A DNA stretch of 64,000 nt from Amycolatopsis australiensis (GTDB lineage: Bacteria > Actinomycetota > Actinomycetes > Mycobacteriales > Pseudonocardiaceae): the NCBI RefSeq assembly GCF_900119165.1, contig NZ_FPJG01000006.1:1488001-1552000 (forward strand), written 5' to 3'. The notes under the pieces are model-generated. The model was given only the letters and a program-made list of their open reading frames with translations. It made no database searches and was not told the DNA's origin. Of this stretch, positions 34,635 to 43,066 are shown piece after piece. The stretch's first letter is position 1. Every line of letters starts with the position of its first letter. The translations under genes and the position numbers were made by a program.

Positions 34635-34892
34635 TCAGCTGGCCAGCAGCATGACGCTGACCGCAGCCGCGACCGCCGCGACCAGCACCCAGGCGACGAG
34701 CCCCGGCAGCACGGTGAGGGTGAGCACGCCGAGCACGACCAGCAGCGTGAAGGTGATCACCCCGCCGACGGCGACCTGCCCGGAACTCTGCGTCCGGTCC
34801 CGCACCTTGGCCATCACGACGAGCACCATGGGCAGCCCGGCCGCCGCGAGCAGCACGGTCGCGATCACGCGCCACGTTTCCACGAAACGCAC
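34635..34892 (-). CDS. Small membrane protein (two or three helices)
   Basis: 85 aa from a GTG at 34892 (VRFVETWRVIATVLLAAAGL). Hydrophobic stretches lie at about 7-27, 40-60 and 62-83. No known family recognised. An in-frame extension to 35009 would add a low-complexity N-terminus encoded by the 30-bp repeats and is rejected. It lies 21 bp upstream of the ArsA-like pair on the same strand and may be transcribed with it; its job could be in membrane targeting, but that is a guess. Confidence 0.6.
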   Translation of the reverse strand: MRFVETWRVIATVLLAAAGLPMVLVVMAKVRDRTQSSGQVAVGGVITFTLLVVLGVLTLTVLPGLVAWVLVAAVAAAVSVMLLAS

Positions 34893-34905
34893 GCTAGCGG
34901 GGTCC

Positions 34906-34996
34906 CGAGCGCCCCAATGCGGCCTTGGTTGCGTCTGACGCACCGAAGGCCGCCTTGGTTGCGTCACACGCACCGAAGGCCGCCTTGGGGCGCTCG
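34906..34996. repeat. 30-bp tandem repeats enclosed by a 12-bp inverted repeat
   Basis: Two full 30-bp units (34921-34950, 34951-34980) plus a partial third are flanked by CGAGCGCCCCAA (34906-34917) and its complement TTGGGGCGCTCG (34985-34996). It lies between the small membrane-protein gene and the DUF4177 gene. It could form a long hairpin or be a short interspersed genomic repeat. Confidence 0.85.
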
Positions 34997-35083
34997 TGAA
35001 ATGGGCCACACTCCGGCGCGTCGCGGCCCGAAACCCGGCGGCCGTCCCCGGCGGCCTTGCCCGCTTGGCTACGCTCCCGGTTC

Positions 35084-35245
35084 ATGAGCGCCACCAAGTG
35101 GGAGTACGCGACCGTCCCTCTGCTGATCCACGCCACCAAGCAGATCCTCGACCAGTGGGGCGAGGACGGCTGGGAGCTGGTGACCGTGCTGCCGAACCCG
35201 AGCGGCGAGCAGCACGTCGCGTACCTCAAGCGTCCGAAGGGCTGA
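35084..35245 (+). CDS. DUF4177-type small protein
   Basis: 53 aa: MSATKWEYATVPLLIHATKQ followed by ILDQWGEDGWELVTVLPNPSG, the KWEY..VP..........LN..G..GWELV pattern of DUF4177. Function unknown. The ATG at 35084 lies eight bases after TACGCT (35070-35075) and lacks a Shine-Dalgarno sequence. The RidA gene starts five bases after its stop codon, so they form one unit. Confidence 0.8.
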   Translation: MSATKWEYATVPLLIHATKQILDQWGEDGWELVTVLPNPSGEQHVAYLKRPKG

Positions 35246-35250
35246 TCCGC

Positions 35251-35706
35251 GTGAGCTGGAGCGAACGGCTGAAGGAACTCGGCGTCGAGCTGCCCGGCGT
35301 GGCCGCTCCGCTGGCCGCCTACGTCCCCGCCGTCCAGAGCGGCAAGCACGTCTACACCTCCGGCCAGCTGCCGTTCGTCGAGGGCGTGCTCGCCGCGACC
35401 GGCAAGGTCGGTGCCGAGATCAGCCCCGAAGAGGCGAAGGGCCACGCCCGCACCGCGGCACTCAACGCGCTCGCGGCCGTGCACGCGCTGGTCGGCATTG
35501 ACAACGTCACCCGGATCGTCAAGGTTGTCGGCTTCGTGGCTTCCGCGGAGGGCTTCACCGGCCAGCCCGCGGTCGTCAACGGCGCGTCCGAGCTGCTCGG
35601 TGAGGTCTTCGGCGACGCGGGGGTCCACGCCCGCTCGGCCGTCGGCGTCGCGGAGCTGCCGATCGGCTCGCCGGTGGAGGTCGAACTCATCGTGGAGGTG
35701 CAGTGA
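35251..35706 (+). CDS. RidA (YjgF/YER057c) family protein
   Basis: 151 aa. The YTSGQLPFVEGVLAATGKVG segment, TAALNALAAVHALVG, RIVKVVGFVASAEGFTGQP and VARSAVGVAELPIGSPVEVELI-type end match the larger RidA subgroup often found in actinobacteria (Rv3678c-like). RidA hydrolyses reactive enamine/imine intermediates from PLP enzymes, but this subgroup may differ because the key Arg of canonical RidA is not obvious. The GTG start follows DUF4177 by five bases and the stop overlaps the next gene (TGATG). Confidence 0.88.
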   Translation: MSWSERLKELGVELPGVAAPLAAYVPAVQSGKHVYTSGQLPFVEGVLAATGKVGAEISPEEAKGHARTAALNALAAVHALVGIDNVTRIVKVVGFVASAEGFTGQPAVVNGASELLGEVFGDAGVHARSAVGVAELPIGSPVEVELIVEVQ

Positions 35707-36332
35707 TGGACCCGGACATCGAGCAGTCCACCCACGAGCTGCTGCTCCGGCTGGCCGGGCGGCTTCCCGACCAGCTGCTGTGGCGGTTCCGCGACTGGCT
35801 CGGCGAAGGCGCCATGGGCACGCTCGCCCGGACCCTGCCGAGGTCTTTGCTTAAGCACAGGATCGACCTGGACCAGACGGAGTACCGCCTGCTCGTAGCC
35901 GGTCTCATCCCGCACGGCGCGGACTGGCACCAGGTCAGTTCGACGCTGGGGGTAGACGACGTCAGCGAGAACCGGTACACATTCACGTCGAGTGCGCCCG
36001 AATGGGTTAACTCGGTCGACTCCGTGTCCGTTCTGATCCACGCAACGTTGCGGGGTCGCCCGGACGTCGGGGAAGTGCGGCAGAGCTGGCGACACGTCGG
36101 TGTGGTCGGGCAGGGGACCGCCAAGCGCGTCCTGCTGATCACCGCGCAGGCGGGGCTGCCGAGGTTGACCGGCGAACTGCAGCGGGTGTTGCGGGTGCTG
36201 GGCGACGAAGAGCCCAGCGTCGAGGTCATCCCGCCGCGCTTCGACCTGCCGGGGTACCACCGGGCCGCGCTGGCCGACTCAGAGCTGGTCTGCGTGGGCG
36301 CGGTGGCGGGGAACCGGCTCGTAGCCGCATAA
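35706..36332 (+). CDS. Conserved protein of unknown function, paralogue of next gene
   Basis: 208 aa, no signal peptide or membrane segment. It opens with HELLLRLAGRLPDQLLWRFRD and contains EYRLLVAGLIP, RGRPDVGEVRQSW, KRVLLITAQAGLPRLTGELQR and GYHRAALADSELV. The same order of segments recurs in the following protein, so the two are diverged tandem paralogues. The ATG shares a base with the RidA stop codon (TGATG). No enzyme motif is visible. Confidence 0.75.
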   Translation: MDPDIEQSTHELLLRLAGRLPDQLLWRFRDWLGEGAMGTLARTLPRSLLKHRIDLDQTEYRLLVAGLIPHGADWHQVSSTLGVDDVSENRYTFTSSAPEWVNSVDSVSVLIHATLRGRPDVGEVRQSWRHVGVVGQGTAKRVLLITAQAGLPRLTGELQRVLRVLGDEEPSVEVIPPRFDLPGYHRAALADSELVCVGAVAGNRLVAA

Positions 36333-36368
36333 CGCTCGCCCGCCAGCGAGCTGGGAGGGAGCAAGGCA

Positions 36369-37487
36369 ATGGTGGAGGTTCACGACGGCCCGCCCATGGA
36401 CGGGTTCTCGGTGCCCCTGCGCCTGCACAACCTGTTGCTGGCCCTGGCGGGCCGGATCGACGACAGCGCGCTCACCGAAGCGCGTGAGCTGATCGCCCGT
36501 GCGCACATCGACGAGGCGGTCGAGCTGACCACCGGCACGCTCATCGCGGGCCGGATCCCGGTCAGCTCCGCCGAGCAGCGCGAGCTGGCGCTGGTCCTCG
36601 AGATGAGCCGGTCGGACGCGACGCTGGCGAACGACCTGCTGGTCGACGAGTCCGAGCCGGTGAACACGCACCGGTTCAGCGGCGAGAACTCCCCGGAGTT
36701 CGGCATCGCCGAGGCGCTCGACCGGACGCTGCAGGTGCTGCCGGACGTCCGCTCGGTGCACGCGGTGTGGCGCAACACCCCGGCCGGCAGCGTGCCGGGC
36801 GCGCTGCCGCAGCGCGTGGTGCTCGTCGAGCTGGGGCCGGAGGGCAACCCGCCGGCCGTGGCGTTCCGCGTCGACACGGCGCTGCGCCGGGCCGGGATCC
36901 ACTCGGTCGTCGAGGTCAGCGGTCCCGGTGTCGCGCACTCGGAGTACCACCAGGCCGCTTCGGCGGCCGCGTCGCCGGCGTGGGTGACCGGGAGCTCGAC
37001 TTCGAGCGCGTCGTCGTACCGGCCGGAGCCGGCCAAGCCGTCGTCGCCGGTGACGCCGGAGCCGGTCGCGGAGTCGGGTAGCAGGCACAGCATGCGGTCG
37101 AGCGCGACCGCGTCGGCCGAGCCGGTCGCCCCGGTGGTGCCGATCGTGTCGCCGCCCGCCGCCGAGACGCCCCGCAAGGCGCGGTCCGAGACGCGCGCCG
37201 AGCGCACCGCCGACCTGACGCCGGCGGAGGTCGCGCAGCTGCGGCAGGCGCTGGCCGAAGACCCGGAGAAGGGCCGCGAGATCGCCGCGGGCAAGCCGTC
37301 GATGCACGAGGTCGTCGAGCTGCCCGCGCTCGACCTGGACGACCCGAGCCTCAGCGAGCGCGACCGGGCGCTGCTGCGCGAGCTGCACGCCGAGCTGGCC
37401 GAGCGCGAGCGGGCCGAGGCGGCGAAGATGCGGCTCAACGGTGCTTCGCGCTCCGGCGGCGACCAGCGCGGCTGGACCGCCCCCTAG
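36369..37487 (+). CDS. Conserved protein of unknown function with disordered tail
   Basis: 372 aa. The first ~200 residues parallel the preceding protein (LRLHNLLLALAGRIDDSALT, LIAGRIP, QVLPDVRSVHAVWRN, QRVVLVELGPEGNPP, HSEYHQAASAA). Residues ~205-275 are Ser/Pro/Ala-rich and probably disordered. The last ~100 residues are highly charged helix (DLTPAEVAQLRQALAEDPEK, then LLRELHAELAERERAEAAK), likely coiled coil. A GGGAGGGAGC ribosome binding site precedes the ATG. It ends the DUF4177-RidA operon, closed by a strong terminator. Could be an adaptor or scaffold. Confidence 0.75.
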   Translation: MVEVHDGPPMDGFSVPLRLHNLLLALAGRIDDSALTEARELIARAHIDEAVELTTGTLIAGRIPVSSAEQRELALVLEMSRSDATLANDLLVDESEPVNTHRFSGENSPEFGIAEALDRTLQVLPDVRSVHAVWRNTPAGSVPGALPQRVVLVELGPEGNPPAVAFRVDTALRRAGIHSVVEVSGPGVAHSEYHQAASAAASPAWVTGSSTSSASSYRPEPAKPSSPVTPEPVAESGSRHSMRSSATASAEPVAPVVPIVSPPAAETPRKARSETRAERTADLTPAEVAQLRQALAEDPEKGREIAAGKPSMHEVVELPALDLDDPSLSERDRALLRELHAELAERERAEAAKMRLNGASRSGGDQRGWTAP

Positions 37488-37500
37488 GTTCGTCACCGCG

Positions 37501-37533
37501 AAAGGCGCCACTTCCGCCGGAAGTGGCGCCTTT
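37501..37533 (+). terminator. Strong hairpin terminator
   Basis: A perfect 15-bp stem AAAGGCGCCACTTCC / GGAAGTGGCGCCTTT with a three-base loop (37516-37518), the descending arm ending in TTT. It closes the DUF4177-RidA-paralogue operon before the Nudix gene. Confidence 0.88.
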
Positions 37534-37595
37534 CCGCTGTCTGGGACGCCACAACTGCGCGACGGAACGCCGGGTGGCAGAGGTATGTTGCCCGG

Positions 37596-38414
37596 GTGGA
37601 GCAGCCAACGGAGTTTGTTTTCGACATCCCGGTCGGCGCCGGGGTGGCGACCCGCGCCAACGCCGACGGCCCGCCGGCGAAGCCGAAGAACGCGGCCACC
37701 GTGATCCTGGTCCGGGACGGCGCCGACGGTGTCGAGGTCTTCCTGCAGCACCGGGTCAAGGGCATGCCGTTCGCGGGCGGCATGACGGTCTTCCCCGGCG
37801 GTGGCGTCGACCAGCGCGACGCCGACGCGTCGGTGGCGTGGGCCGGGCCGGAGCCGTCGTGGTGGGCCTCGCGGTTCGGCTGCGACGAGGCCCTCGCCCG
37901 GGCGCTGACCTGCGCCGCCGTGCGCGAGACGTTCGAGGAGTCCGGCGTCCTGCTCGCGGGCGGCGCGGACACCGTGCTCACCGACGTCACGCCGTACGCG
38001 GCCGCCCGCCAGGCCCTGGAGACGCGCGAGGTGTCGCTGGCCGGATTCCTCGCCGACGCCGGCCTGACGCTGCGCGCCGACCTGCTGCGGCCGTGGGCGC
38101 ACTGGATCACGCCCGAGCAGGAGCCGCGCCGGTACGACACCCGCTTCTACGTCGCCAAGCTGCCGGACGGCCAGCAGGCCGACGGCGCGACGTCGGAGGC
38201 GTCGGGTTCCGGCTGGCAGCGTCCCGAGGAGGCGATCGCCGACGCGCGCGAAGGCCGCCGGATGCTCATGCCGCCGACGTGGCTCACGCTGAGCGAGCTG
38301 GCCGAGTTCGCGACGGCCGACGACATCCTGAACGCGCCGCGCGAGATCGTCCGCATCGCGCCGACGCTCGTCCGCGACAACGACCAGGTCCGCGTCGTGC
38401 TGGAGAAGCGATGA
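37596..38414 (+). CDS. Nudix hydrolase
   Basis: 272 aa. It contains FAGGMTVFPGGGVDQRD, then after an insertion CAAVRETFEESGVLL, which is the REtfEEsG core of the Nudix box; the C-terminal WAHWITPEQEPRRYDTRFYV is typical of the NUDT19/RDD-like Nudix subgroup, some members of which cleave acyl-CoA or nucleoside diphosphate derivatives. Substrate unknown. The GTG at 37596 lies six bases after TATGTT (37584-37589), so it is probably leaderless. It overlaps the metallo-beta-lactamase gene by ATGA. Confidence 0.87.
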   Translation: MEQPTEFVFDIPVGAGVATRANADGPPAKPKNAATVILVRDGADGVEVFLQHRVKGMPFAGGMTVFPGGGVDQRDADASVAWAGPEPSWWASRFGCDEALARALTCAAVRETFEESGVLLAGGADTVLTDVTPYAAARQALETREVSLAGFLADAGLTLRADLLRPWAHWITPEQEPRRYDTRFYVAKLPDGQQADGATSEASGSGWQRPEEAIADAREGRRMLMPPTWLTLSELAEFATADDILNAPREIVRIAPTLVRDNDQVRVVLEKR

Positions 38415-39181
38415 CCGCCCCCGCGTACGGCGTGCTCCGCCAGGTGTCCGAGACGGCTTCGGTGCTGCTGGAGAACAACCCGTCGTCGATGACGCTCGAA
38501 GGCACGAACAGCTGGGTGCTGCGGGCGACGCCGGAGACGCCGGCCGTCGTCGTCGACCCGGGCTACCGCGACCTCGAGCACCTGGAGCTGCTGGCCGGGG
38601 CCGGCGCGGTCGAGCTGGTCCTGCTGACGCACTTCCACCCCGACCACGCCGAGGGCGCGCCGTGGTTCGCCGAGCGCGTGGGCGCGCCGGTGCGGGCGTT
38701 CGACCCGGCGCTCTGCGTCGCTGCGTCGTCCTTTGTGGACGGTGAAGTGATTTCCGCGGGCGGCCTGTCGATCCGGGTCCTGCACACGCCGGGGCACACG
38801 GACGACTCGGTGTCGCTGGTTCTAGACGGCCAGGTGCTGACCGGCGACACCGTGCTCGGCCGCGGCACCACGGTGCTGCACGACCTCGGTGACTACCTGC
38901 GCTCGCTGCGCAAGCTGATCGAGCTGCCGGCGAGCACGCTGGGCCTGCCCGGGCACGGTCCGGAGCTGCCCGATCTGCCCGCGACCGCCCGCGAGTACCT
39001 CGCCCACCGGGAACAGCGGCTCGACCAGGTGCGTTCGGCCTTGGAGACGCTCGGGGCGGACGCCACGCCGCGCCAGGTCGTCGAGGTCGTGTACGCCGAC
39101 GTCGACCGGGCGCTGTGGGCGCCCGCCGAGCTGAGCGTGCAGGCGCAGCTGGACTACTTGCGGTCGGAGGAGCAGGGATGA
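38411..39181 (+). CDS. Metallo-beta-lactamase-fold hydrolase (Rv3677c/LACTB2-like)
   Basis: 256 aa. THFHPDHAEG gives metal ligands H74, H76, D78, H79; HTPGHTDDS supplies another His, LTGDTVLG an Asp, and GLPGHGPE the last His. The C-terminal helix domain (about 185-256) with REQRLDQVRSALETLG is like LACTB2-type proteins, which are RNases or thioester hydrolases. True substrate unknown. Coupled by ATGA on both sides, upstream to the Nudix gene and downstream to mycoredoxin. Confidence 0.9.
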   Translation: MTAPAYGVLRQVSETASVLLENNPSSMTLEGTNSWVLRATPETPAVVVDPGYRDLEHLELLAGAGAVELVLLTHFHPDHAEGAPWFAERVGAPVRAFDPALCVAASSFVDGEVISAGGLSIRVLHTPGHTDDSVSLVLDGQVLTGDTVLGRGTTVLHDLGDYLRSLRKLIELPASTLGLPGHGPELPDLPATAREYLAHREQRLDQVRSALETLGADATPRQVVEVVYADVDRALWAPAELSVQAQLDYLRSEEQG

Positions 39182-39432
39182 GCAACGTCGAGGTCGAGTT
39201 CTACTGGCGGCCGGGGTGCGGGTTCTGCGCGGCGCTGGACCGGCCGCTGTCGAAGAGCGGCTTCAACATCCGGAAGATCAACATCTGGGAGGACCCGGCG
39301 GCCGCCGCGCGGGTGCGCGAGGTCGCGAACGGCAACGAGACCGTCCCGACGGTGATCGTCGGGTCGAAGGCCATGGTCAACCCCTCGTTCGCCGAGGTCG
39401 AGGCGGCGGTCAAGGCCGCGTCCGCGGACTGA
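39178..39432 (+). CDS. Mycoredoxin/glutaredoxin-like protein
   Basis: 84 aa thioredoxin-fold protein: VEFYWRPGCGFCAALDRPLS with the active-site pair C14-G-F-C17, NIWEDPAAAARVREVANGNE, TVPTVIVG (cis-Pro) and a final helix. In mycothiol-producing actinobacteria such mycoredoxins reduce mycothiol mixed disulfides. The ATG overlaps the MBL stop codon. Its 3' end overlaps the convergent esterase gene by 23 bp. Confidence 0.9.
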   Translation: MSNVEVEFYWRPGCGFCAALDRPLSKSGFNIRKINIWEDPAAAARVREVANGNETVPTVIVGSKAMVNPSFAEVEAAVKAASAD

Positions 39433-40585
39433 TCGCGTCCCACTCCGGGCTGGGCCGCTTTCCGTGCAGGAAGGCGGCCCAGACGTCCCGTAGCCCGGTT
39501 TCCTCCTCAAGGCCCTTCGGGGCGCCTTCGAGCATCGGCGCGTCCCAGACGTCATGGGTGCCGAAGAGGAACGGGATGTCGATGCAGTGGCAGGCACCGA
39601 ACCGGTTGCCGGGCGCCTGCCAGTCGAAGCGGTAGGCGAAGGCGCCGAGCTTCGTGGCCAGCGCGCTGCCGTCGAAGAAGCTGTTGGCGGCTTCGACGGC
39701 TTCCGCCGGCGCGTCGGGGACGAACGCGCGCAGCTCCTCGCGGGTCCAGCTGATCAGCGCCGGTCCCGGTGGCGCGGCCTCGACGAGGTCCGCCGCGACG
39801 AGGTCGTCGTCGGCGACGAGCTGGAACGGCGGCTCGATCGAGCCGGGCTTCCCGGGCACGGAAACCTGAGCGGCCAGCAGCCGGCCCACCGGCGCGGTCC
39901 GGATGTCGTCCCCGAGGTTGCGCTGCAGCAGCAGCGCGTTCCGGTGCGCATCGTTCCATGTGGACGGAGCCATGCCGAGCGGCGCGCTCTGCAGGGCGAT
40001 CCGCTTGACGAGCCCGTTGGCACGCGGAGACGACCACAGGGCGAGCGTCGACTGCGCACCGGCCGACTGCCCGCTGAGCATGACCTCGCCGGGATCCCCG
40101 CCGAACGCGGCGATGTTGTCCCGGACCCATTCGAGCGCGGCGAGCTGGTCGGCGATCCCGAGGTTGGGCGGAACACCGTCGAGGGCGGCGAACCCGAGAA
40201 CGCCGAGCCGGTAGTTGAGCGTCACGACGACGACGTCGGCTTCGCGGGCCAGGCGCGTGCCGGTGTACCAGACCTGCCCGCCGGAACCGCTGGAGAACCC
40301 ACCGCCGTGGATCCACACGAGCACGGGCCGGCTCCCGGCGGTCGACGGCGTGAAGACGTTGAGCGAAAGGCAGTCCTCGCTCTGCGGCAGCGGCATGGGC
40401 CCGAGGGCGTGTTCCAGCCGTGACGGCGGTTGCGGCGCCGCGGGGCCTGGTTCCAGGGCGTCGCGGACTCCGGTCCACGGCTGGGGTGGCTTCGGTGGTT
40501 CGAAGCGTTTCGCCGTGGCGTACGGAATGCCTTTGAAGGCGCCGTGGGCCCCGCGGATCCGGCCGCTGCCGGTCTCGACGATCAT
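39410..40585 (-). CDS. Type B carboxylesterase
   Basis: 391 aa. The N-terminal GRIRGAHGAFKGIPYA and EDCLSLNVFTP are family signatures. Oxyanion HGGGF lies at 93-97 and the nucleophile in SGQSAGA is S174. The catalytic His is in GACHCIDIPFLFG. It is shorter than typical family members (about 500 aa), lacking part of the C-terminal lid region. It hydrolyses carboxylic esters; substrate unknown. No signal peptide, so cytoplasmic. Convergent overlap with mycoredoxin. Confidence 0.88.
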   Translation of the reverse strand: MIVETGSGRIRGAHGAFKGIPYATAKRFEPPKPPQPWTGVRDALEPGPAAPQPPSRLEHALGPMPLPQSEDCLSLNVFTPSTAGSRPVLVWIHGGGFSSGSGGQVWYTGTRLAREADVVVVTLNYRLGVLGFAALDGVPPNLGIADQLAALEWVRDNIAAFGGDPGEVMLSGQSAGAQSTLALWSSPRANGLVKRIALQSAPLGMAPSTWNDAHRNALLLQRNLGDDIRTAPVGRLLAAQVSVPGKPGSIEPPFQLVADDDLVAADLVEAAPPGPALISWTREELRAFVPDAPAEAVEAANSFFDGSALATKLGAFAYRFDWQAPGNRFGACHCIDIPFLFGTHDVWDAPMLEGAPKGLEEETGLRDVWAAFLHGKRPSPEWDAISPRTRP

Positions 40586-40667
40586 GGTGCTCCTCGAAGG
40601 GTCGGGAGGTGCTGCCAGACCAGCTTGCGCGCTCCCCCCGAATCCGCAACGGCGACTTCAAGCTGCC

Positions 40668-41729
40668 TCAGCGGGCCAGCATCGGCATCAGGTAGTACGT
40701 CAGCTCCACCTCCCCGGGCTGGGCGGCGCGCAGGACGCACGCCCGCATTCCCGGCTGGATCGACAGCTCCACCCGCTCGCCCGCGAAGGCGTGCAGGGCG
40801 TCCAGCAGGTACCTCGCCTGGAACGACGGGGACGTCCGGCCTCCGCTGACGTCCGCCTTCAGCGTCTCCTCCGCTTCGCCCGTGTCCTGGCGGGCGCTCG
40901 CCAGGCGGACCTGGGTGTCGCCCACTTCCAGCGTCAGGACGCGGCGGTCCTCCGCGTACACCCCGACGCGGCGGACCGCTGCCGCCAACGCGTCCGCGTT
41001 CAGGGTGACCGTCGTGTCCACCGAGCGCGTGGGGATCGCGTCCGGGGACAGGAAGCCCGCGTCGAGGACCGCCGTGCCGATCAGGCCGCCTTGCCAGCTC
41101 AGGCCGAAGCGGCCCGGGCCCGCGTGCAGCCCGACGACGCCCTTCGCCTGGCGGGCGGCTTCCGTCAGCAGCGCCGCCGGTACCAGCACGTCCAGCGCGC
41201 CCGGTGACCGCAACGGCAGCCGGGCCACCGCCATCCGGTAGCGGTCCGACGCGGTCAGGGTGAGGTGCTCGCCCGCCTGCAGGCGGACGCCGGTGAACAG
41301 CGGGAGCGGGTCGTCCTTCGCCGCCGTTCCCGCGACGATCCGCAACGCCGACGCGAACGTCGTGCCGTCCACTTCGGACACGCGGGGCGGCTCGGCGTCC
41401 GGTGGCGCCGAGCCGGCGGAGAGGAGTGGCAGCGCGAAGCGGGCGTTGTCCAGCCGCAGCGCCAGGCGCGTGCCTTCGACGACCAGGCGCACCACGTCGG
41501 TGTCGAGCATCTTGAGCGTCTCGGCGAGGGGCGCCGCCGGGACGGCGACCGAGCCGTCGGTGTGGGTGGTCGCCGGGCAGCCGAACCGGACGGTGAGATC
41601 CGGATCGCTCCCGGCCACCGTCAGCCCGCCGGCGTCGGCACGCAGCCGCAGCGCGGCGCGGGCGGGCAGCAGCCGGCCAGCAGCGGAGACGGCCGCCGAG
41701 AGGCGGTGGGCAGGCGCGGTGACGTCCAT
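40668..41729 (-). CDS. DNA polymerase III beta-clamp (DnaN) paralogue
   Basis: 353 aa, about the length of DnaN. Three-domain clamp pattern: APAHRLSAAVSAAGRLLPAR at the start of domain I, GVRLQAGEHLTLTASDRYRMAVARLPL in domain II, RTSPSFQARYLLDALHAFAG in domain III, and the terminal ELTYYLMPMLAR, equivalent to the YLLMPVRL end of DnaN. It is far from the usual dnaA-dnaN-recF context and stands alone, so it is probably a second clamp rather than the replicative one. Two earlier in-frame starts exist; I prefer the ATG at 41729. Confidence 0.82.
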   Translation of the reverse strand: MDVTAPAHRLSAAVSAAGRLLPARAALRLRADAGGLTVAGSDPDLTVRFGCPATTHTDGSVAVPAAPLAETLKMLDTDVVRLVVEGTRLALRLDNARFALPLLSAGSAPPDAEPPRVSEVDGTTFASALRIVAGTAAKDDPLPLFTGVRLQAGEHLTLTASDRYRMAVARLPLRSPGALDVLVPAALLTEAARQAKGVVGLHAGPGRFGLSWQGGLIGTAVLDAGFLSPDAIPTRSVDTTVTLNADALAAAVRRVGVYAEDRRVLTLEVGDTQVRLASARQDTGEAEETLKADVSGGRTSPSFQARYLLDALHAFAGERVELSIQPGMRACVLRAAQPGEVELTYYLMPMLAR

Positions 41730-41798
41730 GCCCCGCAAGCTAGCGGCCGGCACCGACAAAACCGCGCCGCAAGCCGCTGACCAGGGGGCGTGGCAGGC

Positions 41799-43064
41799 CT
41801 ACCGGCCCGCGCCCACGAGCGAAGGCGACTCCGCCGCCGAACCCGGCGAGGCCGGCCGCACCGTTCCGCGCAGCGCCCAGACGACCGCGGCCAACACCAG
41901 GCCCGCCGCGCTCGCCGCCAGGAACGCCGCTCCGGGGCCCGCGTGCTCCACCACGTACCCGCTCACCGACTGGCCCGCCGCCAGGCCCAGCGTCACCGCC
42001 GTCAGCACCCAGCCGAACGCCTCGGCCGCCGTGCCCTCCGGTGCCACGACTTCGATCGCCGTCGAGTGGGTCGTCGATTGCGGGGTGATCAACGCCCCCG
42101 CCAGCAGCATCATCAGCGCCAGGCCCCACAGCGACGACGGCCACGCGAGCAGCGCCACCAGCGCGCCGAACCCGCCGAGCAGCGCCGGCAGCCGCAGGCC
42201 CAGCCGGCGCGGCCACGGCCGGAGGCTGTAGGCCACGCCGAACGCCACCGAGCTCAGCGACCACGCCGACAGCAGCAGGCCACCCACCGACGCGTGACCC
42301 GCCTCGGTCGCCGACGCCGGCACCGCGACCTCCACGAACCCGATCACCACGCCGAAGCCGAGCGCCGCGAGCGCCAGGGTCCGCATGCCCGGGCTCGCCA
42401 GCGCGCCCAGCAGCGAGCCGTGCGAGCCCGAAGCCGGGCCCCACGCCCGGACGGCCGGGCTCAGCGCGAACAGCACCGCGCCGACGAACTGCAGCGCGAC
42501 GCCCAGTACCAGGCCGGTGCCGGCCCACGGCGCCATCACCAGCAGCCCGGCGACGCCGGGACCGAGGATGAAGAACACCTCCATGCTGATCGCCTCGTAC
42601 GAGAAGGCCGCGTTGCGCGCGCCGCCCGGGGGCAGCAGCCGCGTCCACAACGCACGGGATGCCGAGCCGACCATCGGTTCCGACAGCCCGGTGGCGCCCG
42701 CGAACGCGACCAGCACCGCCGTCGGGGCGTGCGACTCGATCGCCGTCACCAGCGCGGTCATCGAGAGCGCCAGCAGCAGCGCGACGACCAGCAGCGGCCG
42801 CGTCGGCCCGAACCGGTCGATCAGCCTGCCCTGGATCACCGCGCCCACCGACACCCCGACGAGTGAACCGGCCGAGACGAGCCCGGCCGCGGCGAAGGAC
42901 CCGGTCTCGCGCTGGACGTAGAGCAGCGCGGAGATGCCGATCATCGCGATCGGCAGGCGAGCCAGCACCGACGCGACCGCGGGCCGGCGAGCGGCGCGGG
43001 TCGTCAGAGCGGCGCGGTAGTCGGCGAGGGACGTACGGCTTTCGTGGGAGACAGACTGGGACAC
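41799..43064 (-). CDS. MFS transporter
   Basis: 421 aa, about 12 helices; the loop QGRLIDRFGPTRPLL is motif A-like. The N-terminal half resembles the transporter at 2567-3769 (ARLPIAMIGISALLYV, SYEAISMEVFFILGPGVAGL compare with SLDTISIEATFMVGPAIGI), so both belong to the same MFS branch. Substrate unknown. The GTG start at 43064 is preceded on the minus strand by several GTACCA half-sites, a likely operator. Confidence 0.85.
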   Translation of the reverse strand: MSQSVSHESRTSLADYRAALTTRAARRPAVASVLARLPIAMIGISALLYVQRETGSFAAAGLVSAGSLVGVSVGAVIQGRLIDRFGPTRPLLVVALLLALSMTALVTAIESHAPTAVLVAFAGATGLSEPMVGSASRALWTRLLPPGGARNAAFSYEAISMEVFFILGPGVAGLLVMAPWAGTGLVLGVALQFVGAVLFALSPAVRAWGPASGSHGSLLGALASPGMRTLALAALGFGVVIGFVEVAVPASATEAGHASVGGLLLSAWSLSSVAFGVAYSLRPWPRRLGLRLPALLGGFGALVALLAWPSSLWGLALMMLLAGALITPQSTTHSTAIEVVAPEGTAAEAFGWVLTAVTLGLAAGQSVSGYVVEHAGPGAAFLAASAAGLVLAAVVWALRGTVRPASPGSAAESPSLVGAGR

Positions 43065-43066
43065 GC

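Noticed and set aside
34893..35009. Repeat-encoded N-terminal extension of the small membrane protein
   Set aside because: It is low-complexity, encoded by the 30-bp repeats, and the membrane protein has a plausible start at 34892.
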